A DNA stretch of 64,000 nt. It comes from Sipunculus nudus (lineage: Eukaryota > Annelida > Sipuncula > Golfingiida > Sipunculidae). The notes under the pieces were generated by a model. That model ran no database searches, was not told the DNA's origin, and saw nothing but the letters and a program-made list of their open reading frames with translations. The stretch is from the NCBI GenBank assembly GCA_026874595.1, contig CM049313.1, positions 46,094,659-46,158,658 of the forward strand. The letters are read 5' to 3'. A program made the position numbers and the translations under genes. Positions 36,826 to 49,859 of the stretch are shown piece by piece (the stretch's first letter is position 1; every line of letters starts with the position of its first letter).

Positions 36826-39800
36826 CTGACACACACCCTTTATACTTGCTTGGGAAGGTTTATGCCATGTTTGTGACAATCTTGTGACACACTCCCTTTA
36901 TACTTGCTTGTATATTGCTTGGGAAAGTCTGTGCCATGTTTGTGACAATCTTGTGACAGTGACAATCTTGTGACACACACCCTTTATACTTGCTTGTAAA
37001 TTTTAATGGGAAAGTCTGTGCCGTCTATGCCATGTTTGTGACAATCTTGTGACAGTGACAATCTTGTGACACACACCCTTTAAACTTGCTTGTAAAATTG
37101 CTTGGGAAAGTCTATGCCACGTTTGTGACAATCTTGTGACAGTGACAATCTTGTGACACACACCCTTTATACTTGCTTGTAAATTTGATTGGGAAATTCT
37201 ATGCCATGTTTGTGACAATCTTGTGACACACTCCCGTTATGCTTGCTGGTAAATTTGCTTGGGAAAGTCTATGCCATGTTTGTGACAATCTTGTGACAAT
37301 GACAATCTTGTGACACACACCCTTTATACTTGCTTGTAAATTTGCTTGGGAAAGTCTATGCCATGTTTGTGACAATCTTGTGACAGTGACAATCTTGTGA
37401 CACACACCCTTTATACTTGCTTGTAAATTTGCTTGGGAAAGTCTATGCCATGTTTGTGACAATCTTGTGACAGTGACAATCTTGTGACACACACCCTTTA
37501 TACTCGCTTGTAAATTTTCATGGGAAAGTCTATGCCATGTTTGTGACAATCTTGTGACAGTGACAATCTTGTGACACACACCCTTTATAATTGCTTGTAA
37601 AATTGCTTAGGAAAGTCTATGCCATGTTTGTGACAATCTTGTGACAGTGACAATCTTGTGACACACTACCTTTATACTTGCTTGTAAATTTGCTTAGGAA
37701 AGTCTATGCCATGTTTGTGACAATCTTGTGACAGTGACAATCTTGTGACACACACCCTTTATGCTTGCTGGTAAATTTGCTTGGGAAAGTCTATGCCATG
37801 TTTGTGACAATCTTGTGACAGTGACAATCTTGTGACAAACACCCTTTATACTTGCTTGAAAATTTGCTTGGGAAAGTCTCTGCCACGTTTTTGACAATCT
37901 TGTGACAGTGACAATCTTGTGACACACACCCTTTATACTTGCTTGTAAATTTGCTTAGGAAAGTATATGCTATGTTTGTGACAATCTTGTGACAGTGACA
38001 ATCTTGTGACACACTACCTTTATACTTGCTTGTAAATTTGCTTAGGAAAGTCTATGCCATGTTTGTGACAATCTTGTGACAGTGACAATCTTGTGACACA
38101 CACCCTTTATACTTGCTTGTAAATTTGTTTGGGAAAGTCTATGCCATGTTTGTGACAATCTTGTGACAATCTTGTGACACACACCCTTTATGCTTGCTGG
38201 TAAATTTGCTTGGGAAAGTCTATGCCATGTTTGTGACAATCTTGTGACAGTGACAATCTTGTGACACACACCCTTTATACTTGCTTGTAAATTTGCTTGG
38301 GAAAGTCTCTGCAACGTTTGTGACAATCTTGTGACAGTGACAATCTTGTGACACACACCCTTTATACTTGCTTGTAAATTTGATTGGGAAATTCTATGCC
38401 ATGTTTTTGACAATCTTGTGACAATCTTGTGACACACTCCCTTTATGCTTGCTGGTAAATATGCTTGGGAAAGTCTATGCCATGTTTGTGACAGTCTTGT
38501 GACAGTGACAATCTTGTGACACAGACCCTTTATACTTGCTTGTAAATTTGCTTGGGAAAGTCTATGCCATGTTTGTGACAATCTTGTGACAATCTTGTGA
38601 CACATTCCCTTTATTCTTGCTGGTAAATTTGCTTGGGAAAGTCTATGCCATGTTTGTGACAACAGTGACAATCTTGTGACACACACCCTTTATACTTGCT
38701 TGTAAATTTGCTTGGGAAAGTCCATGCCATGTTTGTGACAATCTTGTGACAATCTTGTGACACATTCCCTTTATTCTTGATGGTAAATTTGCTTGGGAAA
38801 GTCTATGCCATGTTTGTGACAATCTTGTGACAGTGACAATCTTGTGACAAACACCCTTTATACTTGCTTGAAAATTTGCTTGGGAAAGTCTCTGCCACGT
38901 TTTTGACAATCTTGTGACAGTGACAATCTTGTGACACACACCCTTTATACTTGCTTGTAAATTTGCTTAGGAAAGTATATGCTATGTTTGTGACAATCTT
39001 GTGACAGTGACAATCTTGTGACACACTACCTTTATACTTGCTTGTAAATTTGCTTAGGAAAGTCTATGCCATGTTTGTGACAATCTTGTGACAGTGACAA
39101 TCTTGTGACACACACCCTTTATACTTGCTTGTAAATTTGTTTGGGAAAGTCTATGCCATGTTTGTGACAATCTTGTGACAATCTTGTGACACACACCCTT
39201 TATGCTTGCTGGTAAATTTGCTTGGGAAAGTCTATGCCATGTTTGTGACAATCTTGTGACAGTGACAATCTTGTGACACACACCCTTTATACTTGCTTGT
39301 AAATTTGCTTGGGAAAGTCTCTGCAACGTTTGTGACAATCTTGTGACAGTGACAATCTTGTGACACACACCCTTTATACTTGCTTGTAAATTTGATTGGG
39401 AAATTCTATGCCATGTTTGTGACAATCTTGTGACAATCTTGTGACACACTCCCTTTATGCTTGCTGGTAAATTTGCTTGGGAAAGTCTATGCCATGTTTG
39501 TGACAGTCTTGTGACAGTGACAATCTTGTGACACAGACCCTTTATACTTGCTTGTAAATTTGCTTGGGAAAGTCTATGCCATGTTTGTGACAATCTTGTG
39601 ACAATCTTGTGACACATTCCCTTTATTCTTGCTGGTAAATTTGCTTGGGAAAGTCTATGCCATGTTTGTGACAACAGTGACAATCTTGTGACACACACCC
39701 TTTATACTTGCTTGTAAATTTGCTTGGGAAAGTCTATGCCATGTTTGTGACAATCTTGTGACAATCTTGTGACACATTCCCTTTATTCTTGCTGGTAAAT

Positions 39801-41560
39801 TTGCTTGGGAAAGTCTATGCCATGTTTGTGACAATCTTGTGACAGTGACAATCTTGTGACACACACCGTTTATACTTGCTTGTAAATTTGCTTGGGAAAG
39901 TCTGTGCCATGTTTGTGACAATCTTGTGACAGTGACAATCTTGTGACACAGACCCTTTATACTTGCTGGTAAATTTGCTTAGGAAAGTATATGCTATGTT
40001 TGTGACAATCTTGTGACAGTGACAATCTTGTGACACACTCCCTTTATGCTTGCTGGTAAATTTGCTTGGGAAAGTCTATGCCATGTTTGTGACAGTCTTG
40101 TGACAGTGACAATCTTGTGACACAGACCCTTTATACTTGCTTGTAAATTTGCTTGGGAAAGTCTATGCCATGTTTGTGACAATCTTGTGACAATCTTGTG
40201 ACACATTCCCTTTATTCTTGCTGGTAAATTTGCTTGGGAAAGTCTATGCCATGTTTGTGACAACAGTGACAATCTTGTGACACACACCCTTTATACTTGC
40301 TTGTAAATTTGCTTGGGAAAGTCTATGCCATGTTTGTGACAATCTTGTGACAATCTTGTGACACATTCCCTTTATTCTTGCTGGTAAATTTGCTTGGGAA
40401 AGTCTATGCCATGTTTGTGACAATCTTGTGACAGTGACAATCTTGTGACACACACCGTTTATACTTGCTTGTAAATTTGCTTGGGAAAGTCTGTGCCATG
40501 TTTGTGACAATCTTGTGACAGTGACAATCTTGTGACACAGACCCTTTATACTTGCTGGTAAATTTGCTTAGGAAAGTATATGCTATGTTTGTGACAATCT
40601 TGTGACAGTGACAATCTTGTGACACACTCCCTTTATGCTTGCTGGTAAATTTGCTTGGGAAAGTCTATGCCATGTTTGTGACAGTCTTGTGACAGTGACA
40701 ATCTTGTGACACAGACCCTTTATACTTGCTTGTAAATTTGCTTGGGAAAGTCTATGCCATGTTTGTGACAATCTTGTGACAATCTTGTGACACATTCCCT
40801 TTATTCTTGCTGGTAAATTTGCTTGGGAAAGTCTATGCCATGTTTGTGACAACAGTGACAATCTTGTGACACACACCCTTTATACTTGCTTGTAAATTTG
40901 CTTGGGAAAGTCTATGCCATGTTTGTGACAATCTTGTGACAATCTTGTGACACATTCCCTTTATTCTTGCTGGTAAATTTGCTTGGGAAAGTCTATGCCA
41001 TGTTTGTGACAATCTTGTGACAGTGACAATCTTGTGACACACACCGTTTATACTTGCTTGTAAATTTGCTTGGGAAAGTCTGTGCCATGTTTGTGACAAT
41101 CTTGTGACAGTGACAATCTTGTGACACAGACCCTTTATACTTGCTGGTAAATTTGCTTAGGAAAGTATATGCTATGTTTGTGACAATCTTGTGACAGTGA
41201 CAATCTTGTGACACACTACCTTTATACTTGCTTGTAAATTTGCTTAGGAAAGTCTATGCCATGTTTGTGACAATCTTGTGACAGTGACAATCTTGTGACA
41301 CACACCCTTTATACTTGCTTGTAAATTTGTTTGGGAAAGTCTATGCCATGTTTGTGACAATCTTGTGACAATCTTGTGACACACACCCTTTATACTTGCT
41401 TGTAAATTTGCTTGGGAAAGTCTATGGCATGTTTGTGACAATCTTGTGACAATCTTGTGACACACACCCTTTATACTTGCTTGTAAATTTGCTTGGGAAA
41501 GTCTGTGCCATGTTTACGACATGTTTGTGACAGTGACAATCTTATGACACACCCTAAATA
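36826..41560 (-). repeat. 81/87-bp satellite, left array (~56 units) with higher-order repeats
   Basis: Unit: tttgtgacaatcttgtgaca, gtgacaatcttgtgacacac, accctttatacttgcttgta, aatttgcttgggaaagtc, tatgccatg. The two common lengths differ by 6 bases. Two near-identical higher-order blocks stand out: a 1012-bp block repeated at about 37.79-38.80 and 38.80-39.81 kb, and a 589-bp block repeated three times between about 39.6 and 41.2 kb. Confidence 0.95.
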
Positions 41561-41599
41561 CGCTCTCCTTGGGACAGTCTGTGCTATGGTGGTGACGTA

Positions 41600-44140
41600 T
41601 TAATAGTGACAAACACTTAATGGAGTTTTCATGCCCGAAGGGTTAGGGTAACCCGTATCACATATATAGCATATATTAAGAATGACAAACACTTACTGGA
41701 GTGATTCATGAATGAAGGGTTGGGGTAACCTGTATCTTTGATATACCAAATATTATTAGTGACAAAGACTTACCATAGTTTTCATGCCCCTACGGTAAGG
41801 GTATCTCGTATCCCAGATATAGCACATATTAACTGAATAGTAACAAATACTTACTTGAATATTTATTCTTCATCACAGATATAGTATTTATTAAGAGTGA
41901 CAAACACTTACTGGAGTATTTCATGCCCGAAGGGTTAGGGTAACCCGTCTCTCCAATATACCAAACATTAATACTGACAAAAATTTACGGGAGGATTTCA
42001 TGCCCGAAGGGTTAGGGTAATCGTTATATCGGATATACCAAATATTAAAAGGGACAAATACTTGCTGGAATATTTTATGACCAAACGGATAGGTGACCCA
42101 TATCCTGGCTATAGCATATATTAATATTAGTGACAAACACTTCCTGGAGTATTCATGTCCAAAGATTTACGGTAACCCGTATATTGCATTTACGATATAT
42201 TTATTAGTGACTAACACTTACTGGTTATTTCATGGCCAAAGGGTTAGGGTAACCCGTATACCGAATATTGCACATATTAATAGTGACAAATACATACTGG
42301 AGTTTTTCGGACCTGAAGGGTAACCCGTATCCCAGATATACCAAATATTCAAAGTAAAAAACACTTGCTGGAGTATTTCATGTCCGAAGGCTTACGGTAA
42401 CCCCTATCCTGGATATACGAAAATTAATATTAATAGTGAGAAACACTTACTGGAAATTTCCATGCATGAAGGGTAAGGGTAACCCGTATCAGAGATATAG
42501 TATATATTAAGAGTGACAAACACTTACTGGAGTATTTCATGCCCGAAGGGTTAGGGTAACCTGTATCTCGAATATACCAAACATTAATATTGACAAAAAC
42601 TTACGGGAGGATTTCATGCCCGAAGGGTTAGGGTAATAAGTATACGGGATATACCAAATATGAAAAGGGACAAATACTTACTGAAATATTTTATGACCAA
42701 ACGGATAGGTAACCCATATCCTGGCTATGGCATATATTAATATAAGTGACAAACACTAACTGGAGTATTTCCTGTAGGTAGGGTTAGGGTAACCCGTATC
42801 CCAGATTTAGCACATATTAATAGTGACAAACAATTAATGGAGTATTTCATGTCTGAAGGCTTACGGTAACCGGTATCCTGGATATACGAATATTAATATT
42901 AATAGTGAGAAACACTTACTGGAGTATTCATGCCTGAAGGGTTAGGGTAACCCGTATCACATATATAGCATATATTAAAGAGTGACAAACACTTACTGGA
43001 GTATTTCATGCCCGAAGGGTTAGGGTAACCCGATTTTGGATATACCTTATATTAATAGTGACAAACACGACAGATTTCATGTACATCGGGTTAGGGTATC
43101 TCGTATCCCAGATTTAGCGCATATTAATAGTGACAAACAAAATCTGGAGTTTTCATGACCAAAGATTTACGGTAACCCGTATCTTGCATTTACGATTTAT
43201 TTATTAGTGACTAACACTTACTGGTTATTTTATGCCCGAAGGGTTAGGGTTACCTGTATACCGGATATAGCACATATTAATAGTGACAAATACATACTGG
43301 AGTTTTTCATACCTGGAGGGTAACCCGTATCCCAGATATACCAAATATTCAAAGTAACAAACACTTACTGGAGTATTTCATGCCCAAAGGGTTAGGGTAA
43401 CCTGTATACCGGATATAGCACATTTTAACAGTGACAAACACTAACTGGAGTATTTTCAGTAGGTAGGGTTAGGGTAACCCGTATCCCATATTCAGCACAT
43501 ATTAATAGTGACATACAATTATTGGAGTATTTCATGTCCGAAGGCTTACGGTAACCCGTATCATGTTTATACGAATATTAATATTAATAGTGAGAATGAC
43601 TTACTGGAGTTTTCCATGCCTGAAGGGTTAGGGTAACTTGTATCACAGATATAGTATACATTAAGAGTGACAAACACATACTGGAGTATTTCATACACCA
43701 AGGGTTAAGTTAACCCGTATCTCGGATATACCAAACATTAATATTGACAAAAACTTTCAAGCTCGAAGGGTTAGGGTCATCCGTATACCGGATATACAAA
43801 ATATTAAAAGGGACAAACACTTACTGTAATATTTTTCGACCGAACGGATAGGTAACCCATATCCTGGCTATAGAATATATTAATATTAGTGACAAACACT
43901 TACTGGATTATTCATGCATGAAGGGGTAAGGTAACCCGTATATCAGATATAGCACATATTAATAATGACAAATACATACTGGAGTTTTTCATGCCTGAAG
44001 GGTAAGGGTAACCCACATCACAGATAAATCATGTTATAATAGTGACAAACACTTACTGGTGTATTTCATAACCAAAGGGTTAGGGTGACCATTATCCTGA
44101 ATAAAGCATATATTAAGAGTGACAAACACTTATTGGAGTA
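41600..44140. repeat. 77-bp central satellite with telomere-like GGGTTAGGGTAACCC core
   Basis: About 33 units of the form agtgacaaacacttactgga, gtatttcatgcccgaagg, gttagggtaacccgtatc, ccagatatagcacatattaa. The core is a TTAGGG-containing imperfect palindrome, once per unit. Units are more diverged than the flanking satellite, with several deletions. Confidence 0.92.
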
Positions 44141-47070
44141 TTTCATGATTATATCATGGCACAAACTACCCCATGCAAGCAAATTTATAAGCAAGTTTAA
44201 ATGGTGTGTGTCACAAGATTGTCACTGTCACAAACATGTCACAAACATGGCACAGACTGCCCTAAGCAAATTTATAAGCATGCATGAAGGGCATGTGTCA
44301 CAAGATTGTCAATGTCACAAGATTGTCACAAACATGGCATAGACTTTCCCAAACAAATTTACAAGCAAGTATAAAGGGTGTGTGTCACAAGATTGTCACT
44401 GTCACAAGATTGTCACAAACATGGCACAGACTTTCCTAAGCACATTTACAAGCAAGTATAAAGGGTGTGTGTCACAAGATTGTCACTGTCACAAGATTGT
44501 CACAAACATGGCATAGACTTTCCTAAGCAATTTTACAAGCAATTATAAAGGGTGTGTGTCACAAGATTGTCACTGTCACAAGATTGTCACAAATATGGCA
44601 CAGACTTTCCCATGAAAATTTACAAGCAAGTATAAAGGGTGTGTGTCACAAGATTGTCACTGTCACAAGATTGTCACAAACATGGCATAGACTTTCCCAA
44701 GCAAATTTACCAGCAAGCATAAAGGGAGTGTGTCACAAGATTGTCACAAGATTGTCACAAACATGGCATAGATTTGACCATACAAATTTACAAGCAAGTA
44801 TAAAGGGTGTGTGTCACAAGATTGTCACAAACATGGCACAGACTTTCCCAAGCAAATTTACCAGCAAGCATAAAGGAGGTGTGTCACAAGATTGTCACAA
44901 GATTGTCACAAACATGGCATAGACTTTCCCAAACAAATTTACAAGCAAGTATAAAGGGTGTGTGTCACAAGATTGTCACTGTCACAAGATTGTCACAATC
45001 ATGGCACAGACTTTCCTAAGAACATTTACAAGCAAGTATAAAGGGTGTGTGTCACAAGATTGTCACTGTCACAAGATTGTCACAAACATGGCATAGACTT
45101 TCCCAAGCAATTTTACTATCAATTATAAAGGGTGTGTGTCTCAAGATTGTCACTGTCACAAGATTGTCACAAACATGGCATAGACTTTCCCAAGTAAATT
45201 TACCAGCAAGTATAAAGGGAGTGTGTCACAATATTGTCACAAGATTGTCACAAACATGGCATAGACTTTCCTAAGCAATTTTACAAGCAATTATAAAGGG
45301 TGTGTGTCACAAGATTGTCACTGTAACAAGATTGTCACAAAGATTGTCACAAACATGGCATAGACTTTTCCAAGTAAATTTACCAGCAAGCATAAAGGGA
45401 GTGTGTCACAAGATTGTCACAAGATTGTCACAAATATGGCATAGACTTTCCCAAACAAATTTACAAGCAAGTATAAAGGGTGTGTGTCACAAGTTTGTCA
45501 CTGTCACAAGATTGTCACAAACATGGCACAGACTTTCCTAAGCAAATTTACAAGCTAGTATAAAGGGTGTGTGTCACAAGATTGTCACTGTCACAAGATT
45601 GTCACAAACATGGCATAGACTTTCCCAAGCAGTTTTACAAGCAATTGTAAAGGGTGTGTGTCACAAGATTGTCACTGTCACAAGATTGTCACAAACATGG
45701 CACAGACTTTCCCATGAAAATTTACAAGCAAGTATAAAGGGTGTGTGTCACAAGATTGTCACTGTCACAAGATTGTCACAAACATGGCATAGACTGTCCC
45801 AAGCAAATTTACAAGCAAGTATAAAGGGTGTGTGTCACAAGATTGTCACTGTCACAAGATTGTCACAAACATGGCATAGACTTTCCCAAGCAAATTTACC
45901 AGCAAGCATAAAGGGAGTGTGTCACAAGATTGTCACAAGATTGTCACAAACATGGCATAGACTTTCCCAAACAAATTTACAAGTAAATATAAAGGGTGTG
46001 TGTCACAAGATTGTCACTGTCACAAGATTGTTACAAACATGGCATAGACTTTCCGAAGCAAATTTACCAGCAAGCATAAAGGGAGTGTGTCACAAGATTG
46101 TCACAAGATTGTCACAAACATGGCATAGACTTTCCCAAACAAATTTACAAGCAAGTATAGAGGGTGTGTGTCACAAGATTGTCACTGTCACCAGATCGTC
46201 ACAAACATGGCATAGACTTTCCCAAGCAAATTTACCAGCAAGCATAAAGGGAGTGTGTCACAAGATTGTCACAAGATTGTCACAAACATGGCATAGACTT
46301 TCCCAAACAAATTTACAAGCAAGTATAAGGGTGTGTGTCACAAGATTGTCACTGTCACAAGAGTGTCACAAACATGGCACAGACTTTCCTAAGCAAATTT
46401 ACAAGCAAGTATAAAGGGTGTGTTTCACAAGATTGTCACTGTCACAAGATTGTCACAAACATGGCATAGACTTTCCCAAGCAATTTTACAAGCAATTATA
46501 AAGGGTGTGTCACAAGATTGTCACTGTCACAAGATTGTCACAAACATGGCACAGACTTTCCAATGAAAATTTACAAGCAAGTATAAAGTGAGTGTGTCAC
46601 AAGATTGTCACTGTCACAAGATTGTCACAAAAATGGCATAGACTTTCCAAAACAAATTTACAAGCAAGTATAAAGGGTGTGTGTCACAAGATTGTCACTG
46701 TCACAAGATTGTCACAAACATGGCACAGACTTTCCTAAGCAAATTTACAAGCAAGTATAAAGGGTGTGTGTCACAAGATTGTCACTGTCACAAGATTGTC
46801 ACAAACATGGCATAGACTTTCCCAAGCAATTTTACAAGCAATTATAAAGGGTGTGTGTCACAAGATTGTCACTGTCACAAGATTGTCACAAACATGGCAC
46901 AGACTTTCCCATGAAAATTTACAAGCAAGTATAAAGGGAATGTGTCACAAGATTGTCACTGTCACAAGATTGTCACAAACATGGCATAGACTGTCCCAAG
47001 CAAATTTAGAAGCAAGCATAAAGGGTGTGTGTCACAATATTGTCACTGTCATAAACAAAGCACAGACTTA
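44141..47070 (+). repeat. 81/87-bp satellite, right array (~34 units), inverted relative to left
   Basis: Reverse-complement form of the left array: gtgtgtcacaagattgtcac, tgtcacaagattgtcac, aaacatggcatagactttcc, caagcaaatttacaagcaag, tataaaggg. Because 81 and 87 are multiples of 3 and the unit lacks stops in one frame, long pseudo-frames appear (up to 281 residues of CHKIVTVTRLSQTWHRLSQ repeats). Confidence 0.95.
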
Positions 47071-47330
47071 CATGTTCAGCTTCTGTGGTTTGGGCGTCTT
47101 GCAGTGACACTGCTATGGCACAGACTGGTAGTACTAGTAAGGCCATGTGTGTAGAGGGTTTATTTGGTCAGATCTTGTGTCTGCAGTCCTCTATTCCCCC
47201 AACCCTCTACATTTGTCACATGATATATAAAGAGGAAAACTACAACAAATATGGGGGATATGGGGAAATGGAGGTAATCCCCAAAATCGGCTGAAAATCG
47301 GCTCGGTTTAGTTGGCCGATTTTCGATGTC

Positions 47331-48439
47331 ACATTTACCGACAAGCGTGTTCCTACCTCTCGATTATCGGTGAAGGAGTCTGTCTCATTTTGGCGATCTA
47401 ATACTCAGCTCTCTAAGAGTAAAACTAAAAGGAAATATGTGTTCGCTTTGTGGCTTGTCCAAAGAAATATGCTGTGTCGGAAGAGTGACCTGTCGGTTAA
47501 ACCTTGGCTTGAGAGAAGAGAGGAACTAGTGGCATATAAACAATACACTTGTATGCGAACTGAGCCAGGAGGGTTGAACCGTCCTTCATTAATTTAATGG
47601 TTTTCTCCGCACATATCAGGGGCGGGTCAGGATTTAAGAAAAGAGGGGTCCAAACCAGGAGCACCAATAACAAAACCTAAAGAAAGGTCCCCAGGTCCGT
47701 TAAAGGTCCGAAAGGATTGGTCTTAAACCCTTAAGTGATTAGGTTTTATTTTTTATCATTAATTACCGTAGAAAGTGATGACCAGTTATATATCTGGCGA
47801 CTCTGTTATCTGTAAGATTGAATCTATAACAACGTATTAAAGTACAGCATCGGCAATAATGCCGCTGACTCCTTGAAACACGTGTACCATAGATCCGTTC
47901 ATATGAACGCTTTTGCCTATTGGGTGCCCTGGCACCTTTGTTTTTGCTGACTTTAGGGAGAATTTGTAATAGGAAAAAAAAACTGTATTAGGAAAAAATT
48001 ACTATCTTAAGGAAAGAAATTTATAATGATGGTTAGAGATTACAAGCATATATACAGTTGATTATTGCCATTCATGAATTGTAAATATTGAATTATTCCC
48101 CCCCCCCCCAGTAAACTCTTACATAAGCTTGAGTTAGTTGTTCAGATTAGGTCGTCACACAATTGGAAGGATTGCTCAACAGCCCAGCAATAAATTGGCG
48201 TTTGCAAACATAAACCTGTACGTTCAGTCTTATGTTTACAGAAATGTTCGCACATTGCAATTATATGAAATGATACTCCTTTATAATGATTAATAAATTG
48301 CAGGTCGTCTTTTAAGAATACATGAAATATGAATCTTTACCATAATCGGTATTTGTTTTTTTTAATATAGAAATATGTCATTATACAATATATACTAATA
48401 ATGACTAATAGCGACAACGTAAAGAACGTGAACTCTGAC
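47331..48439. other. No supported gene
   Basis: Unclassified sequence between the large inverted structure and a small palindromic element; a C-run at about 48100-48109. Confidence 0.45.
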
Positions 48440-48690
48440 CATACAAAAGTATACAAATTCGGCCGACTTTGTCGCAAACATTGGCTCACTACACGATTTC
48501 GCTAATCGCCCGATAAAATCGTCCGATTTTCTTTGACAGTACCAGACTCTTGGGGACGGCGATTTTTCACGCCGACGCCGTCGAAATCGCGTCGCATGGG
48601 GTGTCCCACTACGCGACAATGTACCCCGTAGTTATATAGTTGGCCGATCCTATAAAATCGGCCGATAAAATCAGTAAGTGAGACGCCGGC
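48440..48690. mobile_element. Small palindromic element or terminus related to the 36.64-kb end
   Basis: Both halves carry CGATTTT/AAAATCG-rich words: ggctcactacacgatttc and cccgataaaatcgtccg on the left, aaaatcggccgataaaatc and gtaagtgagacgccggctt on the right. The right tip mirrors the left tip at about 36640 (aagccgggtgctcactac). It could be a solo MITE or the distal end of the larger structure. Confidence 0.45.
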
Positions 48691-49062
48691 TTCAGGGGAC
48701 TAAAATGATATGCATGCCACACATACCAGAGGCCAAAGCGGGGCTGGTGGGGAATAATAAACACAAGTGTTCACTTGTCACAGCAGTAACCCATGTGCCG
48801 ATTCAGAAAAGCTCAGCATGGATGGTCATGTCACAGTTTTTTTCTGTTTCTTAAAGCCACTCATTTACTAATAGGGCATCAGGTTTTAAGTTTTCATTTT
48901 TTTCCAATTCATCTAGAAAGAAAGAAATAGTGGATATACTAAGCCATACATCTAGAAGAGGTCTCATTGTGATTTTTGGTTTTCATAAGTTCCTGGTTTG
49001 GTGGGCTGTTTGTTATATTTGTCCATGGAAACAGATTAAAGTTCAACAAATAGGTCAGAGGA

Positions 49063-49470
49063 ATGGCTCATATGGATGATATAGTTAATACCATGATAGA
49101 GCTTGACTCCAGGGGTGTACAGTTTAATTTTGTTGTCCGTAATCTTGTTAGATTGCCAAAATGGGATCCTAATGAAACTGACTATGTGTCTCTGGCTGAA
49201 AAGCTAGTGATGCTAGATGGTTTAGGCTCAAGAGGCTTGAATTTGTTGTGTCAGAGAAAAAAGTTGCTATCATGTATAACAGTGACATTATTTCAAACCG
49301 ATAAGCGGGTTGAGCAGACAGAGAGGTGTTTATTGATTGGTGTTTCCTCGGGTTGTGCAGGTTATACGGATGTTGTCAAAAGAGGTACAGAGCCTGAAAG
49401 AGCACAACCATATGCAGCAGGGTCCAAGCTTTTCCTCCAAGAAGAGGAGCTGGCGGAAAGACTAAACTAA
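49063..49470 (+). pseudogene. 135-residue open frame upstream of LINE remnant, unassigned
   Basis: Begins MAHMDDIVNTMIELDSRG and continues RLPKWDPNETDYVSLAEK; soluble and acidic in its first half. No domain is recognised. Position and strand, directly before a decayed reverse transcriptase, suggest it is the 5' part of the same retroelement, but it could be unrelated. Confidence 0.3.
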
Positions 49471-49859
49471 CTATTGATGCTACACAGTGCAAAGAGATAA
49501 ATTCAAAGGGAGATTATGACCAACCAACAAACGAGTCGTCGATACCACGGCCTGATGATACCAAACAAGCAGAATCAGATGAAGGTCCTTCGGAAACACC
49601 GAGTTACCAGCGTCGGTTACAAGAGCGGCGACAACGGTATATAGTTCTCAGTTGGACTTGCACTTACAACAATTAAAGATAAATCGTCCCCTGATTCAAT
49701 GTGATGACTATTTTTGTAGCTAACATAATATTCTAATTGATGAGCTTTACACAAATATCGTGAATGCATGTGTTAAGGGCGGTAAAATGGCTATTCCACG
49801 ATCTGGAATGAGCTATTTGAGCCAAAGTGAGAAAGGGCTCTGATGTCGCACCAAATTTG

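Larger units (their letters stand above)
36636..47330. mobile_element. Giant (~11-kb) inverted-repeat structure, possible foldback element II
   Basis: Outer parts match in inverse orientation: left 36700-36732 (tcaaaatcggggactacctc, then catttccc) is mirrored at about 47262-47290 (ggggaaatggaggtaatccc, then caaaatcgg). Inside lie an 81/87-bp satellite in minus orientation (36826-41560), a 77-bp satellite (41600-44140) and the 81/87-bp satellite again in plus orientation (44141-47070). The left tip reads aagccgggtgctcactaccc; a similar tip in reverse is at about 48660-48690, so the true right end could be there instead. No target duplication was found and arm lengths differ, so transposon status is inferred. 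Confidence 0.55.

Noticed and set aside
41600-44140. Interstitial telomere
   Set aside because: TTAGGG occurs singly inside a 77-bp unit and not as consecutive hexamers.
36826-47107. Many open frames of 70-281 residues with CHKIVTVTRLSQTWHRLSQ repeats
   Set aside because: They are translations of an 81/87-bp satellite with unit length divisible by 3; no start context, splice site or domain supports a protein.
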